64,000 bases of DNA. Origin: Cyanoderma ruficeps (Eukaryota > Chordata > Aves > Passeriformes > Timaliidae). A model generated the notes under the pieces. The model made no database searches and was not told the origin of the DNA. It worked only from the letters and a program-made list of their open reading frames with translations. Positions 39,401-53,456 of this stretch are shown here, piece after piece (position 1 is the first letter of the stretch; each line of letters begins with the position of its first letter). Both the position numbers and the translations under genes were made by a program. The DNA lies in NCBI GenBank assembly GCA_008694505.1, contig VZDJ01000056.1, positions 4,653,205 through 4,717,204 on the forward strand. Direction: 5' to 3'.

Positions 39401-41104
39401 AAAAACATTTCACAAAGAGAGAAACTGAGCAGCCAGACAGCTCAACCACAAGCAAAGCTGCCATTTATGCTTAAGGCTTTCTAATTCCACTCTTGACACA
39501 GCTTTATGCCCCTTCTGCACTGCCTGTACTGTGCACAGCCTTCTCAGTAACACATCTGCAACTTCTCAGTACTTGCAGGCTCATTTCCAGGTAGTTTTGT
39601 TTATTCCAGAATAAAATACTTGAGAACAGAAACTCAGCTAAGCAGAGCTGCCAGGAGCAGCACAGCACCTGCCTGAACAGCCAGCTAAACTACCCAGGTA
39701 TTTCTTTCTGCCCAAAATACAACGCAGGGCCAGGTTTCAAATACCTGTAGCCCAAGGACTAGTTTGGAGCAACATTGCTGGGTGACCTTGGTCCAGCTTT
39801 ACTGAGAAAACTGTTGCTTGAACTGGAATAGAGAATGTGAGCTAAAGCCATGCAAAATAAGAACAAAAAGATCAAAGTGTAATTGTTGAGTTGATGATTA
39901 TTAGCCATGCAAACAAAGGTATTGACTTGAAAATGTATAAAATTATAAGAAATAGGACTCAAAAAAGGCAAAAGACTGACCTCAGCAAGACTGAGGATCA
40001 GCCTCTTTGAAGAGAAAACAGAGGTCAACACTTCCCTCCTGCCTGGCCCCAGAAACTCTTTGGCCTCTCCTTGGTGGCGATAAGCACAGTGTCAGCATAA
40101 TGCTAAATACGTGATAGTGTATTCATGTGCTCACATAAATACATCTGTAACTTCATGAAGTGTTGAAAGACGTTTGGCTTGAGGTGAGAGAGCAAAGCAA
40201 GAGATTTCAGTCATGGATTTGAGCAGGTACAAAGAATTTATAAAGAATTCTACTTGGTAAGGCAGTGAGACTGCCATAGCAATAGAGATCTGCAGCATAA
40301 CATCTAAAACCAGTGTGCCCTCAACCTCTTCAAATCCAGATGGGATTTAAAATTAAATTTATTTCATTACTGCTGTCCTTGGCATAGCAGTGAATACCTT
40401 TTGTGCCAAGACTTCAGACCCAGAACTAAAGTAAACAGGATGGTCCTCCAGTCAAGAACAAGTGACAACACATTTTCTTTTACCCTTAGATGCGGGTTTC
40501 TCAAGACAACACACAAATTATTTAAACATTTTTTTAATTCTCTTTTCAAAAGCCAGAATGCAAACTTATAACATGTGACACAGATCTGAACTTAAAGCCT
40601 AAGATGATGAATTTCTAGAACCAATCTCAATGAAATCTAATTTCACTTCCTATTTTGGGACTCTCTTTCAGCAAAATTAATCCATAGCTTACTACACTTC
40701 CCTGGTAGCAATATTGGGTCCCAAGGCTGACTTCAAAGAGCTAGGGAATGTCTCCACAAAAATGGGAAGAAGGCCAAAAAGCAATTAATTTTTGTTCTAC
40801 CATTTCATTATATTTACACATACATGGAAATACACAGCCAAATATCATTCCAAGGTTTTCTTTAATCAGGCTAAACAAGCAATGCTCAGCAGATGTCTAG
40901 TGGGCAGCAGTCAATGAAAAGTCATGTTTTGGACTGTGGCTTTCCTGGCTGCCCCAGATAATTTGATTTCTTTTGCCACACTAGTATTCCCAAAGTGGAA
41001 TCCCTGCACACCTACGTAAGTACAAGTGTCTCAGCTACTGCTGGAGTCTGAGCTTTCTAATTAGTGCTTGACTACAGGTTTCGGTTTGGTTTGTTGGGGT
41101 TTGG

Positions 41105-41119
41105 TTTTTTTTTTTTTTT
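41105..41119. repeat. T homopolymer (about 15)
   Basis: This is an uninterrupted run of T following TTTGGGGTTTGG-like sequence. No element boundary was recognised around it. Confidence 0.85.
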
Positions 41120-44100
41120 CCAAAACAGGGTATTTTCCACCGTTCTTACAATTTTCTCAGAGTTCTTAAAAGTCACTGGAAAGGTTTTCAGTGAATTGCC
41201 TGAGTTTCAGGCCAGGTCCTATGGAGCTTTTTCGACTAAAGAATAGCACAGCTCCAAGCAACAGATGAAGAGCAGACAGTGATAGATTTCCTCTAGGGAA
41301 TTGTACCTACTCATTTTAGGGGCAGCGGAGAGAATATATTAAATACTCCCTGAAATTGTGTTACTTTATATGATCAAGCAGATAATGTGTCACAAAATGG
41401 GAGTATAAATAATATGCATATAACAAACAACTCAGCTGTTCATAATATCTCCCTGAAGCAAGACAGTGAAATCTGAATAACAAAGTTGTGCATACCATGT
41501 AAAATATAAATGAGACAAACTATTTTTAAAAGGTACACTTCATATTTCAAAGGTTTATCTAAGTAACCTGTTTCCTACTATGTACCTAAGACTTTACCTA
41601 CTGTAATAGCAGCAACATGAACTAGACCGATTACACACACAGGATAAATAGGATAGTTGTTTCCAAGACAGATGTTTCCAAGGAAAATTCCATCCAGTCT
41701 GGGTGTCAGCAGCTGCCCATTTCAATTGACTAAATAAGGAAAATCAAACTTTTGTCTAAATATTATAGAGGTCAAATTTTAAATAGCTTCAAACGACATT
41801 TCTGAAAGTAGGAACTTCATATGAAATACAGTTATGTAATATGTTTATGTATGTGTTTTGGGGTTTTTTGATTGCCACTTCTAAAGGACCAAAAGAGAAC
41901 GAGTAATTAATGGTGAGTAGAGCTGAATGAACTTATTGTATCTGGTAACTCACTGTTAGGAGTTAAAACTATCAGCTTCAGCAAGCTTGACTACAGCAGC
42001 CTTGTGTCAAACTTATACCATGAAAGCTATTTTGTGAAACACTTAGGTAAATTAAGGGACTCATTTCAAGACTTGTCAGACTCCTACATTTTTGTAGTGC
42101 TGTGCCTAAGTTTTCTGGAAGTCAGTGTCCAACCTTTCTTCTTCCAGATTCCCCTGAATTTAATCAGTTTTGGTTTAATCTGAGACAGTATTTTTTCCAA
42201 TATAAAATCCAGTTTGATTATTCCACTTCTTGGGGCCCTACACTGGTGGTTTTAAAGTGTTTCATTCTAACTTAATTGCTTTCAGACAGACTTTAGAAAG
42301 AGCTCAGGACAATCTCTGACTGATGGAAAACCTCTGCTGTGTTAAAAAAAATGCAACTTCTTCCTTTTACACCCAACTAATCAGCACATAGAAACTGGGT
42401 TTAAGGAATTCACATTCTTAGGAACATCCTTTTTGAACTCTAGCTTCCCACTGGCATCTCCTGAGTGATAATTCATAGCTCAAGATATACTTCACAATAC
42501 TGTCCTAAATAGTGTTCAATTGGTATTCTCTGCTCCACTGGGCAATCTATCTAGATGTGTAAAGAAAAATCAAGACACTCACAATTATTTATGGTTGGCA
42601 GACACTGGCAACATGAAATTGCACAATAACCCTTGGAAAGCTCTATACCTTGTTTGAACAATAAAAAAGATGAAGTTTCACAGCAAACTGGTTATTATGA
42701 TTAGAGGGAAATAATAACCACCTCAAGCCAAAAAAAAAGTATCTCAGCAATCAAGTGTCACTTAAATTGCTTGAATCATTTGACATATCTTTAATGTGTA
42801 ATACATATTAATATAACAAATGAGTAGTGCCACTGAGATTTCAGAGGACAGCACTACAGTACAGCTGGAGAAAAATCAACTTAAAATGAATTTAGATCAC
42901 GGAATCGATATCCAGGGATTTACTAAGGATCACTGAATCCTTCATTATTGATCCACAAAAATACCATCCTTTTACTATGCAGGACACAATTACTAGTTAG
43001 TTTTACAAATTCACACAATAAGAATCAACAAACTGTGTACTGATTAGAATTCAGTGCAGAATATATTACATAAGGAATTAAAGTAATCTCAGAAATGCGA
43101 GCATGTTACAAAATTCATAGGCTTCATGCTCTTAACTGGAGATATGAAATGCATGCTTGCTTCCTTGTCATTTCAGTCTTTCTGGGAGCTTGATGCTAAT
43201 TGGACCTCAAAATCTTCTCCTAACATAGAAGCAGAATTTAAAATGAAAATTACTCAAATAAATACTAACAAAGGATTTTCACTATATTTTTGTACTTTAT
43301 AAAGACAACTGTCTTGACTGTTTTCTGCTAAAACCTCGTAAACAGGCTACATTGTATTTATGTAGTTCAATCTTTTATTTTACCAATGACTCACTGCATT
43401 ACATACAAACAACACTGCTGCTCAAATTGTATTGATAATGAATTATATCATGCTAGAATATGTTTTGCACCTCACCCTCAGAAAATATTAAAGGGGGTAC
43501 AAGAGGTACATGAGAAGAATTTTTTTTTTTTTGACAACAGCATTAAACAAGTGTTGTCCCCCATCAATAATCTCCATCTCCACAGAGCAACTTCGTAATG
43601 CCAAAGAAAGTTCTGGTCCTGCTTTCAAGTCTCCAATGCCCTGCCTGAAAAACCCAGAGCAAAGCTGAAATAAATCCACCTAAAATCTTTCAAATCATGG
43701 AGGCTGCATTAAATTAGCCACACTTGGAGAAAAATAGAATAAAAGATGTTAATCTAAAAATCTAGCACACATACAGGAATAACCAGTGCCTTATAGAGAC
43801 ATAGCCAACAGATTTTAAACAGGAATCTCTCAGAAGGTCTCAACTGTTGGCTATCTATATCTGCAATAATAATTATTGCTATTTTATTCATATCAGAATC
43901 CCACAGAGATGTTTTAGCTGCCCATTTTTGTGTCAGTGAGACCAGTGGACTGTGCTACAGCTTATGGATAACCCAATAGCCTCAACCAGAAACAGATCAC
44001 ATTTTTCTGTCTATTTTATGTTTGTCTGTTTTCAAAAAGACTAAAAGAAATCTGTTGATATGTAGCAAATTTCAGACAAAATTGCATTGAGACCCATTGC

Positions 44101-44317
44101 TGTGAAGTTCGTACAAACAAAAATATTTGCACCACAAGTACCTAATGAAAAAAACCCCCAAACATAGGAAGGTTTTTCCCATAAATATTCGTAGCACAGT
44201 CATATGTATAGGTTTTTGGTGTATAAATAGATGCAATTTTAGAGCATGCAGTCAGTCAAACAACAGAATGTGCCAGAAAAAAAGAGAAAGAAAGGGAAAC
44301 CTAAAAAACACAACCAA

Positions 44318-44335
44318 ACAACAACAACAACAAAA
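44318..44335. repeat. ACA trinucleotide microsatellite
   Basis: Five to six ACA units form a short imperfect A-rich tract, within a wider A/G-rich region at about 44275-44365. Confidence 0.85.
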
Positions 44336-47300
44336 CTTTAAAAAAAAAGAGAGACAAAACAAAGTCCAAGAAGTCAGAACAATTTTTGGAGAGGGGAATT
44401 TTCTAACATGCTATTTGTTAGAATAAAAAGAATTAGGAACATTTCAAGTGTGCAAAATAATGTCATCCCACAACATGGAAATCATATAAAATGAGAGTGC
44501 TATATAGCTAATTGTAAAAAATGGTAAATTAAATTAGGCAGTTAGGAGAGGAAAATACTCCCACTATCCTGCTAAATTATCATGCCTTATATGCAGAAAT
44601 CAGCCTCCAACGCTTCTCAAATCTCACCTTGCCAGGCTCAGTTCCCAAAGGATGCCTCTAAATACAGCCCTGCCTTACAAGCTTTCCACTCAAATAAAAA
44701 AGCCATTGCATTGCAAGTAAATTTAATTTCCAAAATTTCATTCCCTAGCACAATCCCTCTCTCTTTTAAACTTTGAAAGAAAGACAAAGAAAAAATAAAT
44801 CATTTTGTGGAGGCAGTAAAACAATATAGTTTATAATTTTCCTTTTCTTGACCTTTCAATGTGTGCAGTTCTGTCTGAACTTACTCCAGCGAGCTGAGCA
44901 GTGGTTGGCATTTTTCAATTTGAAGCAGTAATGAAGGAGTGTAACTATGACTAATGTGCTACACTTGCTTTGCTCTGTTCTGTCATTTCCTTCCATCCTG
45001 AACGGGGAGATCTACCCTGCATTTTAACAGAACACTCTGGGGCCTCTGAGCACATTCCCTGTGCCACCGTGCCCCTGACTCCAGCCCTGCTGCAGGGATA
45101 TTCCCCAAGGAAAATGGGCTGTACTGCACCCCTGGGAAAGGCCCTGCCACTGAGAGAGGAGCACATGCAGGCACAGGGACAGGCCACAGGAGATGTTAAC
45201 TTCACCCATTTTTCTTTTCTATTGCTTTTCCATTTTTATCCATAATGCATCTTTAATGTATCACAAAAGGTGCAACGTTTTCCAAGTCAATTTTCTGGGG
45301 AGGTGAAGGGCTGAATCCTTAACAGAGTGAAAATGCAGAAACTTGGAAACCTGCGCCAGCGTATTCCAACAGAAGGTCCTCTTCAATATCTGAATTATCC
45401 CTGTAATCTATATTTCTTTACTACAGAAGGCGAGTGCAGCAAATCACAGCACAGAAGTTATTTCTGTTGGGTTCCTTCTGGAGATTTCTCCATGTTGGTG
45501 CCAGCAGGGTATACTGGGAAAATTGATAAATTTAATCATACATTATCATGCCAAATGAGACCTCTTCAGAAAGGGTGGGCTAAAGGAAGTGAAGTTGTAG
45601 CAATATTTGAGTTTCTTTTACCAGAGAAGAGTCCCTTAACTAGGAACATTTTTCCCCTATATAGTTGGAAAGCAATGCCTAGTTCAGGACTACTTTGTAT
45701 GTTAGCTCCATATCCTCACTGAAAGCAACTGAGAATGTATCTTACTAAATAAATATTTCTTAAATTCAAGATTATTCAATACACTATGTTTCAAGGCAGA
45801 GCAAAAGCATTTTCATAATGTCTTGCCATTGAAATGTTTACTTTCCAAGCAATGACCTTAAATGCTGTTAAACCCCAAAACAACAAAATCCAAGATTTTT
45901 CTCTATATGATTACAAAGCTGAATTCCCTTTAAATTATTCATGAAGAAATATGATTAAATAGTTAATGCTCTTAACATACTGTGAAAATGTTTTAAGGAA
46001 GAATTGAATTCCAAAGGAAAAATCCTTGCTGTCTCCTCCACCTTGAGTAGTGTGACATTTACCACTTCCAACAAAATAAACTGGGAAAACTCTAACAGAT
46101 GTCTAGAAATCATGCCCTGCTTACTAATGAGGGAAACTTTTTTCTTCCTGAAAAAGTTTTGTGGAAGAGTTGAACACTGCCTATTAGTATTACAAGCCTC
46201 TCAAGAGAAACATGAATGAAATCTTGCATCTCATTAGAATTGCATCCTTTTCCCAAAGTATTTGGTCCATTTCTTTCGCCTGATAGTAAAGAGAAAGAAC
46301 AAGGTCTTTCCCTCAGACTGCAAGCCTTAACTGAATTTTTTATGTGATCTAACTGCTAAGTGTGTGCTCTGGAGGGGCCGAAGTCTCCTGATCTCCTCAG
46401 AGGAAGAAGCCAGGCAATAAATCTGCTCTCTGTCCCTCGCTCTGGGCACCAGCCTCTCTTCCCCACGTTTCCCATCCCCAAATGTCCTGACCTTGAGCAG
46501 TGGGGTCTGATACACCTCAGCAAGGAACACTCTCAACATAAAAATTCGTAGATATTTCACAGAAATTGGCAGGAGGAGAGGGGAGTGCTGGAGATCACAC
46601 CACACAGAGAAATGATGGGGACAGCAGCAGCCACAGCCCCTGAGAGCTGTTGGGGCTGCTTGGCATGTTTGGAATGTCAGAGATGCAGGACAGGATGTCC
46701 TATGCACCATGCATTATTCCATCTATGATCAGACAGATGCTCTGAGAAGTTTGAAGTTTAGGTTTCAGACTGCAAACAGGAGTAGGGGGAGATACAAAAT
46801 ATGGATCAGTGAAGGACCTTTCTAAACTCCCCCATCACACAAGTTCTGCTTTTGGGAGAAGCCAACAGAAATGCTTTGAGGGCTATAACTAACCTGGAGA
46901 GTCTGAAGATCTACAGAGAAATACTCAACACCCCTGGAGAATGGGAACATTCAGGCTTTCTGAGGAAACAGGTGTGTGAGTAGGCAAAGTGCTGCAATGT
47001 CCTTTTCTGAGATACATCTTCCACCAGGCACTCACAGCAACAACAGCTCCCTAATTAGGACTATTAGAAAAGGAACAGACCACTCTCATTCCCTCTATGA
47101 TTTCCCTTGAAATGTCACATAACTGAAAGAAATTTCTGAAACACAAACCATCACCCCCATTTGCCAGGGCCCCACAGGGCGCAGCAAACTGCTGCCTGTT
47201 TGCTCATTGGCAAACAGCTTGTTTGGAAGGCTGCTTTACTAAGGTGACAATGTTTGCATGGCCCTTGAAACCTCGTTTTATCACAACTGGATTTCACACA

Positions 47301-48035
47301 GCACTGGATCTCCTACCTTCCTGTACACTGCCAGAAGAGACCACCCTGCATTTTGCAGCAATATTGAATAAATATGTCTGAGCAGAGCAGACATTCTCTG
47401 GCCTCTCTGGTCAGAGCAGCTCTCCCAGCCAGCCACGTCAGCTCTTCAACCCACAGCAGTTGGGAACAGGAGAACTGTTTTATTTCAGCAGGGAGGATAT
47501 TACAGTCTCTAATACTATTACCCAAAAGAGGTTTACTAGTGGGAATCAACATCTTGTCGTATTTGCAGAGGCTTTTCTCATCCCCTATCTTATTTCCCTC
47601 TGGGCTCCCATTAAATTAATATATTAACCCAACGTTGTGTCAGTGGTACTGGAAATAACCTGTGAGTACAACCTATTAATGTTATGGTGCATTGCAGGGA
47701 ACCATGCTGAGAGTGATGACCATAACAGCTGCCCTGCATTTGGGATAGTTGTGGGGGATCACTGAGATCACTTACAGACTAAGGGAGAAAAAAAACTGCA
47801 ACACGTTCCAGACCTGGGACACAGCAATGTTTCCACATAAACAAAAATAAGTTTTCTGAACATCATTTGAATTACGTGTGTGGACACACAGTTGAAAAAC
47901 AGAAAGGTCAGAAACAGATTAAATGAAAAGCACAACCCGACGCAGCTTCAGTGCTCCTGAGACAAAAACTTTGGGGTAATGGTGCTATGACTAGCAAATT
48001 TTTTACTGGCTGATTCCTTCAGTGCAGGATTGGCC

Positions 48036-48057
48036 TTTTTTTTTTTTTTTTTTTTTT
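48036..48057. repeat. T homopolymer (about 22)
   Basis: This is an uninterrupted run of about 22 T. It reads as poly-A on the minus strand, but no recognisable retrocopy lies upstream of it. Confidence 0.9.
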
Positions 48058-51000
48058 CTGAGTAATCTGCAGTGGATCAAAGGATCCAGTGGATCAAGCA
48101 CCAAACATAGCTTCTGACTAAGATGACCCCTGGAGAGGCTAAATTTAAAAAAAAAAGTTTGTCTCAAGACTACAAAACTCTTTATTATACACTCCATTCA
48201 TTTATATAGCAATTCCAGAGCACTGCATTTATTAGGAGAATTGTCAAACTGGAAGAAGTAACTGGCAAAAAAACCTCTTTAAATTTTGCTTTGGATGATG
48301 CAGATTCTGGATTTGGAGGTTCCAGATTCTCCAATAGTACTTTTAATTGCTTTTACGCTATAGAAAGTCCAGATGTTTCCAGGTTACCTTCTTTATATAT
48401 ATGTATAACTTCTTAATAATTATCCAGCCTTAGTAAAATAGCTGCATGGGACAGGCAGAGGTAAAAGAGAAGGTGTCTTGGCTGAAGTGCTGAGCAGAGG
48501 CACTGGAGCACTGCAGAGCACATCACACCATCTCCTCATCCTTGAGCCTCCCTTGGCCTCTAAGGGAAATTCCCAACTCCACAGAGATGGCGCAACAGGA
48601 CCTTCAATTAATAACTGGGGGGCCCAGAGATCCTGCATTGTTTAAACAATGGGTTTCCTCTCCATTTCACTCTCCATACAGTCTCCAGGACTGTAGATCA
48701 AACCTAAGGGTCCACACAGCATCTTACTTACCCATAATTTTATGATACCTCTCCTTTGTGTGTCTGCCTAACAGGCAGAAGAATATAGTTTACAATACTT
48801 TTTAAGCAGCAAAGCGTGCCGCCTTGTGCTCAGACTAAAATCCTTTATTACAATTTTTCCACCATTCTGAGTAGCCTGCCAGGAGATATTTAGAAGAATA
48901 ATAAATCTTACTGGTGCCAGGGATGTGGAAGAGGGGCTCAGGACTAATGCAAAGATCTGTTTGATGAGTGTCATCTGTTCCTGTTCTGCCAAAGGAAGAA
49001 TGGCATATTGAAACTACTCTGCTGTAGGCAAAACCAGCAAGGACGGCACATTATCCTCTGTTGGCACCCAGGGAGGAAAAAAAAAGAAAAAAAGAAGAAA
49101 ACCATGAAAAACACATTGATGCCAGTATTGGGAAATACAGCAGATAATGTGGGGCAAGTTAAAATATTAAGCTACTCAGTTACTGAAGCAGCAAAAAATT
49201 CCAGGGAGTTGCACACCGTCAAGAGTGTCCATACTGAGCCTGCTGTTCCTGCCTTTTTTACTTTTCTTCTTGTAGTAGGAAAGATTTTCAGTAGCATTAC
49301 AGCAAATAAGCACAACATTATGTAAGCAGGGGAGTGGAAGGCACATGCCAATAAAACCAAAATTGCCTCTCAACTCAATGTCTGCTAATTGCAGGCAAAG
49401 GATCCTGGCACAGCTGAAGCAACCAACACGTATCAGCTGTCCACAGGAGGACATAATGAGCTTGGAGAGAATTATTGCAAAATTAAAGAGATCTTGCACA
49501 TCTTGGCAAAGAAATCAGAGTGAGGGCAGCTATTTCTTTTATGCTGTATGTAAGAACATCTAGAAGATGTGAGCATTTAGACCTGTAATGGGAAGGACAG
49601 AATGAAGTTGAGAACACAGGAATTTTACTTCTGTCTGTTAGGTTTTGGTCAGCATGTACAACATCTATATTAGTGTGGTTCATTTACAACCACAGTCACA
49701 CATCAGTGACCACTGAGCTCTTGAAAATTTCTTCTGCCCAGGGAGGGTGCTGAAGGCTTTAGATAAAAAATCTTAAATTACATCACTGGTAAAGGGCTAC
49801 AGGAACCTAAGAAAGGAAATATGTGAACATAACAATCATGAGTTCAATATAGATCTATTGCAAAGAGGAAACACTGTTCTTGGTGTGTCTGACCAGAAAA
49901 CATAACAAACTTAAAGTGTAGCACAAAGGGACCACTAGAATAAAGAAAATGTTTCTTTTGAGGGACACCAAGTAGGGCTCAAGGGCAGACATTTCCAAAG
50001 AGACTGTCAGATCTTGCACTGGTGCTCAAGGCATAGGTGACAAGTTCTGGGACAGAGAACACATTAAACAACACCTGAAGTGTCTTTGGAATGTTTTCTA
50101 TGTAATTCTGTCACGTGTTGCAGTCACCATGATGGGAAAGCTGTAAGGTTTGAAAAAGCCCTAGAAAATGGTTCCCATACCAAGGTGAGGAATGCATGAG
50201 TTCTAGGTAACAGCAGATGTTACAGAGCTGAACTCGAAATATGTTCCATTTTCCATTGAACAATTAAAACAGTTTAGAGTCACTGGATATAAAACAGACA
50301 TTTGTTGCAATGAGATCAAATTGGTCCCATCATTGGGCACGTTGTGCCTGCAGAGGTGCCAAGACAGCCAATACAGTTATGCCAAGTACAGAGGATAAAC
50401 TACAGACTGGCACTCCTGAGACTTCCCCATGACTTTATCTAAGATTTAGGTCTTCTATTTGTTTTTCCCACAGAGACCCAGAAAGGCTGAAAGTAACAGA
50501 CTGTTTTCTTCCAACTGCAAGATTTAATACACATATTGACATGTTTTCCCAACTTCAAAAAGGCATCATTTCAGTCTGTAGAACAGGGTTGGCTGGTTCT
50601 TAGGACAACCACATCAAGTGACCCATCAACAGCAGAAACTCATTTTCAAAGAGATAGCTTTCAGCATGGCTTTCATCTCTCGAGGGAGAGAAGAAAGAGT
50701 TGTCTTTATTTAAAGATCTTAAGCGCAGTGCCAATTACTTCTACGGATCATCCAGGAAGAATCTCTTCAAGCAGAAGCATGGACACACAACAAGTAAAAT
50801 TTCAAGTGAAAATGTATCCTGTTTTTCTCAAGAAACCCTGAAAACTGGGCAGCTCCATATGTTAATATATTCCAGGGTGTGAGACCCCCCCCAGATTCAC
50901 AGGCCACATTTCCCTGCTCCAATGCTCCACGCTCACCACCATCCAGCTGCTTTTTTGTGCACCACAGAAACAGCACTGCAAGTGCTCCTCATGCAAGCTC

Positions 51001-52634
51001 ATTCAGAAAAAAACCCCCACAAAACTAAAAAAAGCCTGAAATATCAAGGCTTACCTGTAACAAAGTAAGAAAAGGAAACAGCAAAGCGTAGACAGGTGTC
51101 AGAAAGTTGCACTCTTAAAACAAAAAAACTCTATTTTTTAGCATGACAAGTAAGTGATGCTTTCACAGATCGAAATGGGATCAAATCCTCAGGCAATACA
51201 CTGTAGAAAAGCAGGCACCCTCACTGAACCATTCTCATTAAAACACCCTCCCTCTGCCAATGTAACATTAGGGGTTTTTTAAAAAAAGGAAAAGAAAAAT
51301 CAGCTTTCATTTTCCAGCAACCTTTTTAGAAAATGCTTCCTAAAAATATTAGAAGCATTGTTGAATAAAGCACCTCCAATTTCTGTGCTGATAGAACCAC
51401 GGGTTGATCACAAACCTTTGTGCTTCCTCCTGTATTAAAGTAGCATTGTGCAATCATTGCTGACCTGGGATGAAAAGAAACAAAACAAAAACATACAAGC
51501 ATAAACTCCCAGCCATCATCATCCATGCAGGCTCACCAGGCAGAAGCTGGGATATTAGCTGGAATTGTGCAAGGATGAGAGAGGAAGGGACTGTGATAGA
51601 TGAGGAGATAATATCACACAATGTCACCTAGCAAATGGTGAGCACTCTGCAGCCCAACAGCCACGCTGATCTCCAACAGCAACATAATTATATTTCAAAT
51701 TAGTTTTCTGCAATGCAAAAAGGGGAAATAAGAAAGATCATCTGATGTGATCATGATACAGAAAGAGACCCGAGTAATATATTAGGCTTTCTGGCCCATT
51801 ATTATACACAGAAAATGAGGCTGTACAATTTCAGTTAATTTCTGAAGGTGCAGGGTCATCTTATTAGGAACAACATATTTACTGTGAGCCTGAAGAACCA
51901 GTATTGATTTGAATATAAGTGCTTATGCCTGGTTTAGGATACCTCTTTTCCCATGCTGTCCTAATGAGCCACGAAAGTAACCTCAGCTAAATCAGAAATG
52001 CCCAACCATGGCTGGAATAGACTTTCTATCTGTGCTATTCTCTTGGCACCAGTAACATGGAGGGAACAAATTTCCAGCTCAGTGGTTTTCAGGAAGTACT
52101 GGAAACCAGGAAGATTACATGGGAACACCAGGTTTGATATGCAGTAGTGAAAAGCTTAACAGAGGCACAATCCAGGCCTGACACCTGCATGTAATTACAG
52201 GACCAGCCAGTTTTGTGCTTTGTCTCATCTCCTTCTGCATTGTCCAAAAATGTATGAAAGGTGTCAGCACAGGTGTTGCCAAACATGGAGTTTTGGACTA
52301 GTTCAAGAAGCATCAAGGAAAAACAGGGTATTGATGAGCAGTATCTGCATCAACACACACATGTATCCCAAACCCCACGCTGTGATGACATAGGGACACT
52401 TCTCAGTGGGAGAAATAATGTCCAGCCAAACAGTGTATCCTCACAATGGTTCTGGTTTGCCTTAATTCATTACAAAAGCGGAGCCATTTGGAGGATTCTT
52501 TTTAGGTAACACACTTTGAAATTATCATTTTTACATTCCTTTTTATTTTAATGGATTTTCTGCTTTTTGTTTGGCGTTTTGGTATGAAGAAAACACCTGC
52601 CCTACAAAAGAAACTTAGGAACTGAGTGAACTAG

Positions 52635-53198
52635 TGTCTTAGGTTACAGTGTAAGATGTAACCAAAATTATGTGTTCTATCACCATCTCCATAAGCTGTT
52701 AAAACCCGGTGAGGCAGTGTTCTTTACCTCTTCCATGACTCATCCCTGAGAACTCCCTCTGGAGATATCTTCTATTAATGGGCCATCGAGACCTCACTGA
52801 ACGACTCAAAAAAATTACCTCATCCTGTTGTGAGATGCTCTGCCCAGGGGGAAGAACCAAGCACTTCCACCTGGATATAATCTGAGATTTGGAACAGCCT
52901 GAGCAGGACCACCTACTGGACTCCCAGAGGACAAGAGCTACATAACCACCACTGGACTAGAGGAAGACCAGAGCGTTCTAGAGGATCCCCACTTCAACAG
53001 AGCCACACCGATCGCTCCAACAGGACTGCAGCCACCATTTAATCAGACTGCCACCACCACCCTGGCCAACAGGGTGTCAGGTTGTATCCTGACTCTGTCA
53101 GTTTAAGCCACTGCTTTCAGCCTTTATTTTAATTTTCCTATGAAATTGTAGTTCTGATTTGGAAACTCTCACTGGTTTGCTTTCAAATGAGTACAACA
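52635..53198 (+). mobile_element. Probable solo LTR of a songbird endogenous retrovirus
   Basis: This is about 564 bp that begins TGTCTTAGG and ends TACAACA, as expected for TG...CA retroviral LTR ends. Its base composition is unlike the flanks: it is rich in CCACC, GGACC and CAGAG words. It matches my memory of an interspersed LTR family common in passerine genomes, probably ERVL-like, though I cannot name the subfamily. No second LTR and no gag, pol or env sequence is nearby, so it would be a solo LTR. I could not find a clean target-site duplication: the bases before 52635 and after 53198 do not match, so one boundary may be wrong. Orientation and strand follow the TG/CA reading only. Confidence 0.6.
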
Positions 53199-53218
53199 CG
53201 CCACTATTACAGTCTTAA

Positions 53219-53456
53219 CCTGTGCCAGGGGAAGTTTAGGTTAGACATCAGGAAAAAAAATCTTCACTGGGAGAGTGGTTGGGCAATGGAATCGTCTGCC
53301 CAGTGAGGTGATGGAGTCACCGTCCCTGGACGTGTTTCAAAAAAGACTGGACGTGGCACTCAGTGCCATGGTTTAGTTGATGAGGAGGTGTTAGGTCATA
53401 GGTTGGACTTGATGATCTCAACCAAGGTTTCCAACCTAGTTCATTCTGTGATTATA
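53219..53456 (+). mobile_element. CR1 LINE, truncated 3' end
   Basis: This is about 240 bp of the 3' end of a chicken-repeat-1 (CR1) non-LTR retrotransposon in plus orientation. Recognisable phrases in order are GTTTAGGTTAGACATCAGG, CTTCACTGGGAGAGTGGTTG, CTGCCCAGTGAGGTGATGGA and GGTTGGACTTGATGATCTCA, ending CCAACCTAGTTCATTCTGTG plus a partial second terminal octamer. CR1 elements end in short ATTCTRTG-type repeats rather than poly-A and are usually 5'-truncated, as here. The copy is moderately diverged from the consensus I remember and carries no open reading frame. The left end is approximate, because the junction with the neighbouring LTR-like sequence is unclear. Confidence 0.92.

Larger units (their letters stand above)
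30000..41000 (-). other. FHIT: FHIT intron 5, segment 3
   Basis: This is intronic DNA. It contains a CCCTT pentanucleotide repeat at 30430-30462, an AT-rich compact stretch at 31060-31290 that could be a conserved element, a GC-rich block at 31840-32190, a short CT dinucleotide run at 33465-33476, and a TA run near 37690-37701. No exon, RNA gene or transposable element was recognised. Confidence 0.7.
41000..52634 (-). other. FHIT: FHIT intron 5, segment 4
   Basis: This is intronic DNA with T homopolymers at about 41105-41119 and 48036-48057, an ACA trinucleotide run at 44318-44335, a GC-rich patch at 44990-45200, and a 59-nt splice-flanked segment at 51055-51113. A 131-codon open frame at 45327-45722 resembles nothing known to me and is not called as a gene. 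Confidence 0.7.

Noticed and set aside
45327..45722. A 131-codon plus-strand open frame.
   Set aside because: There is no recognisable domain, no supporting splice or promoter context and nothing to join it to. This length is expected by chance in 64 kb.
48036..48197. The 22-T tract as the poly-A tail of a processed pseudogene on the minus strand.
   Set aside because: The sequence that would precede the tail matches no gene I recognise, and no target-site duplication is visible. It is likely a simple homopolymer.
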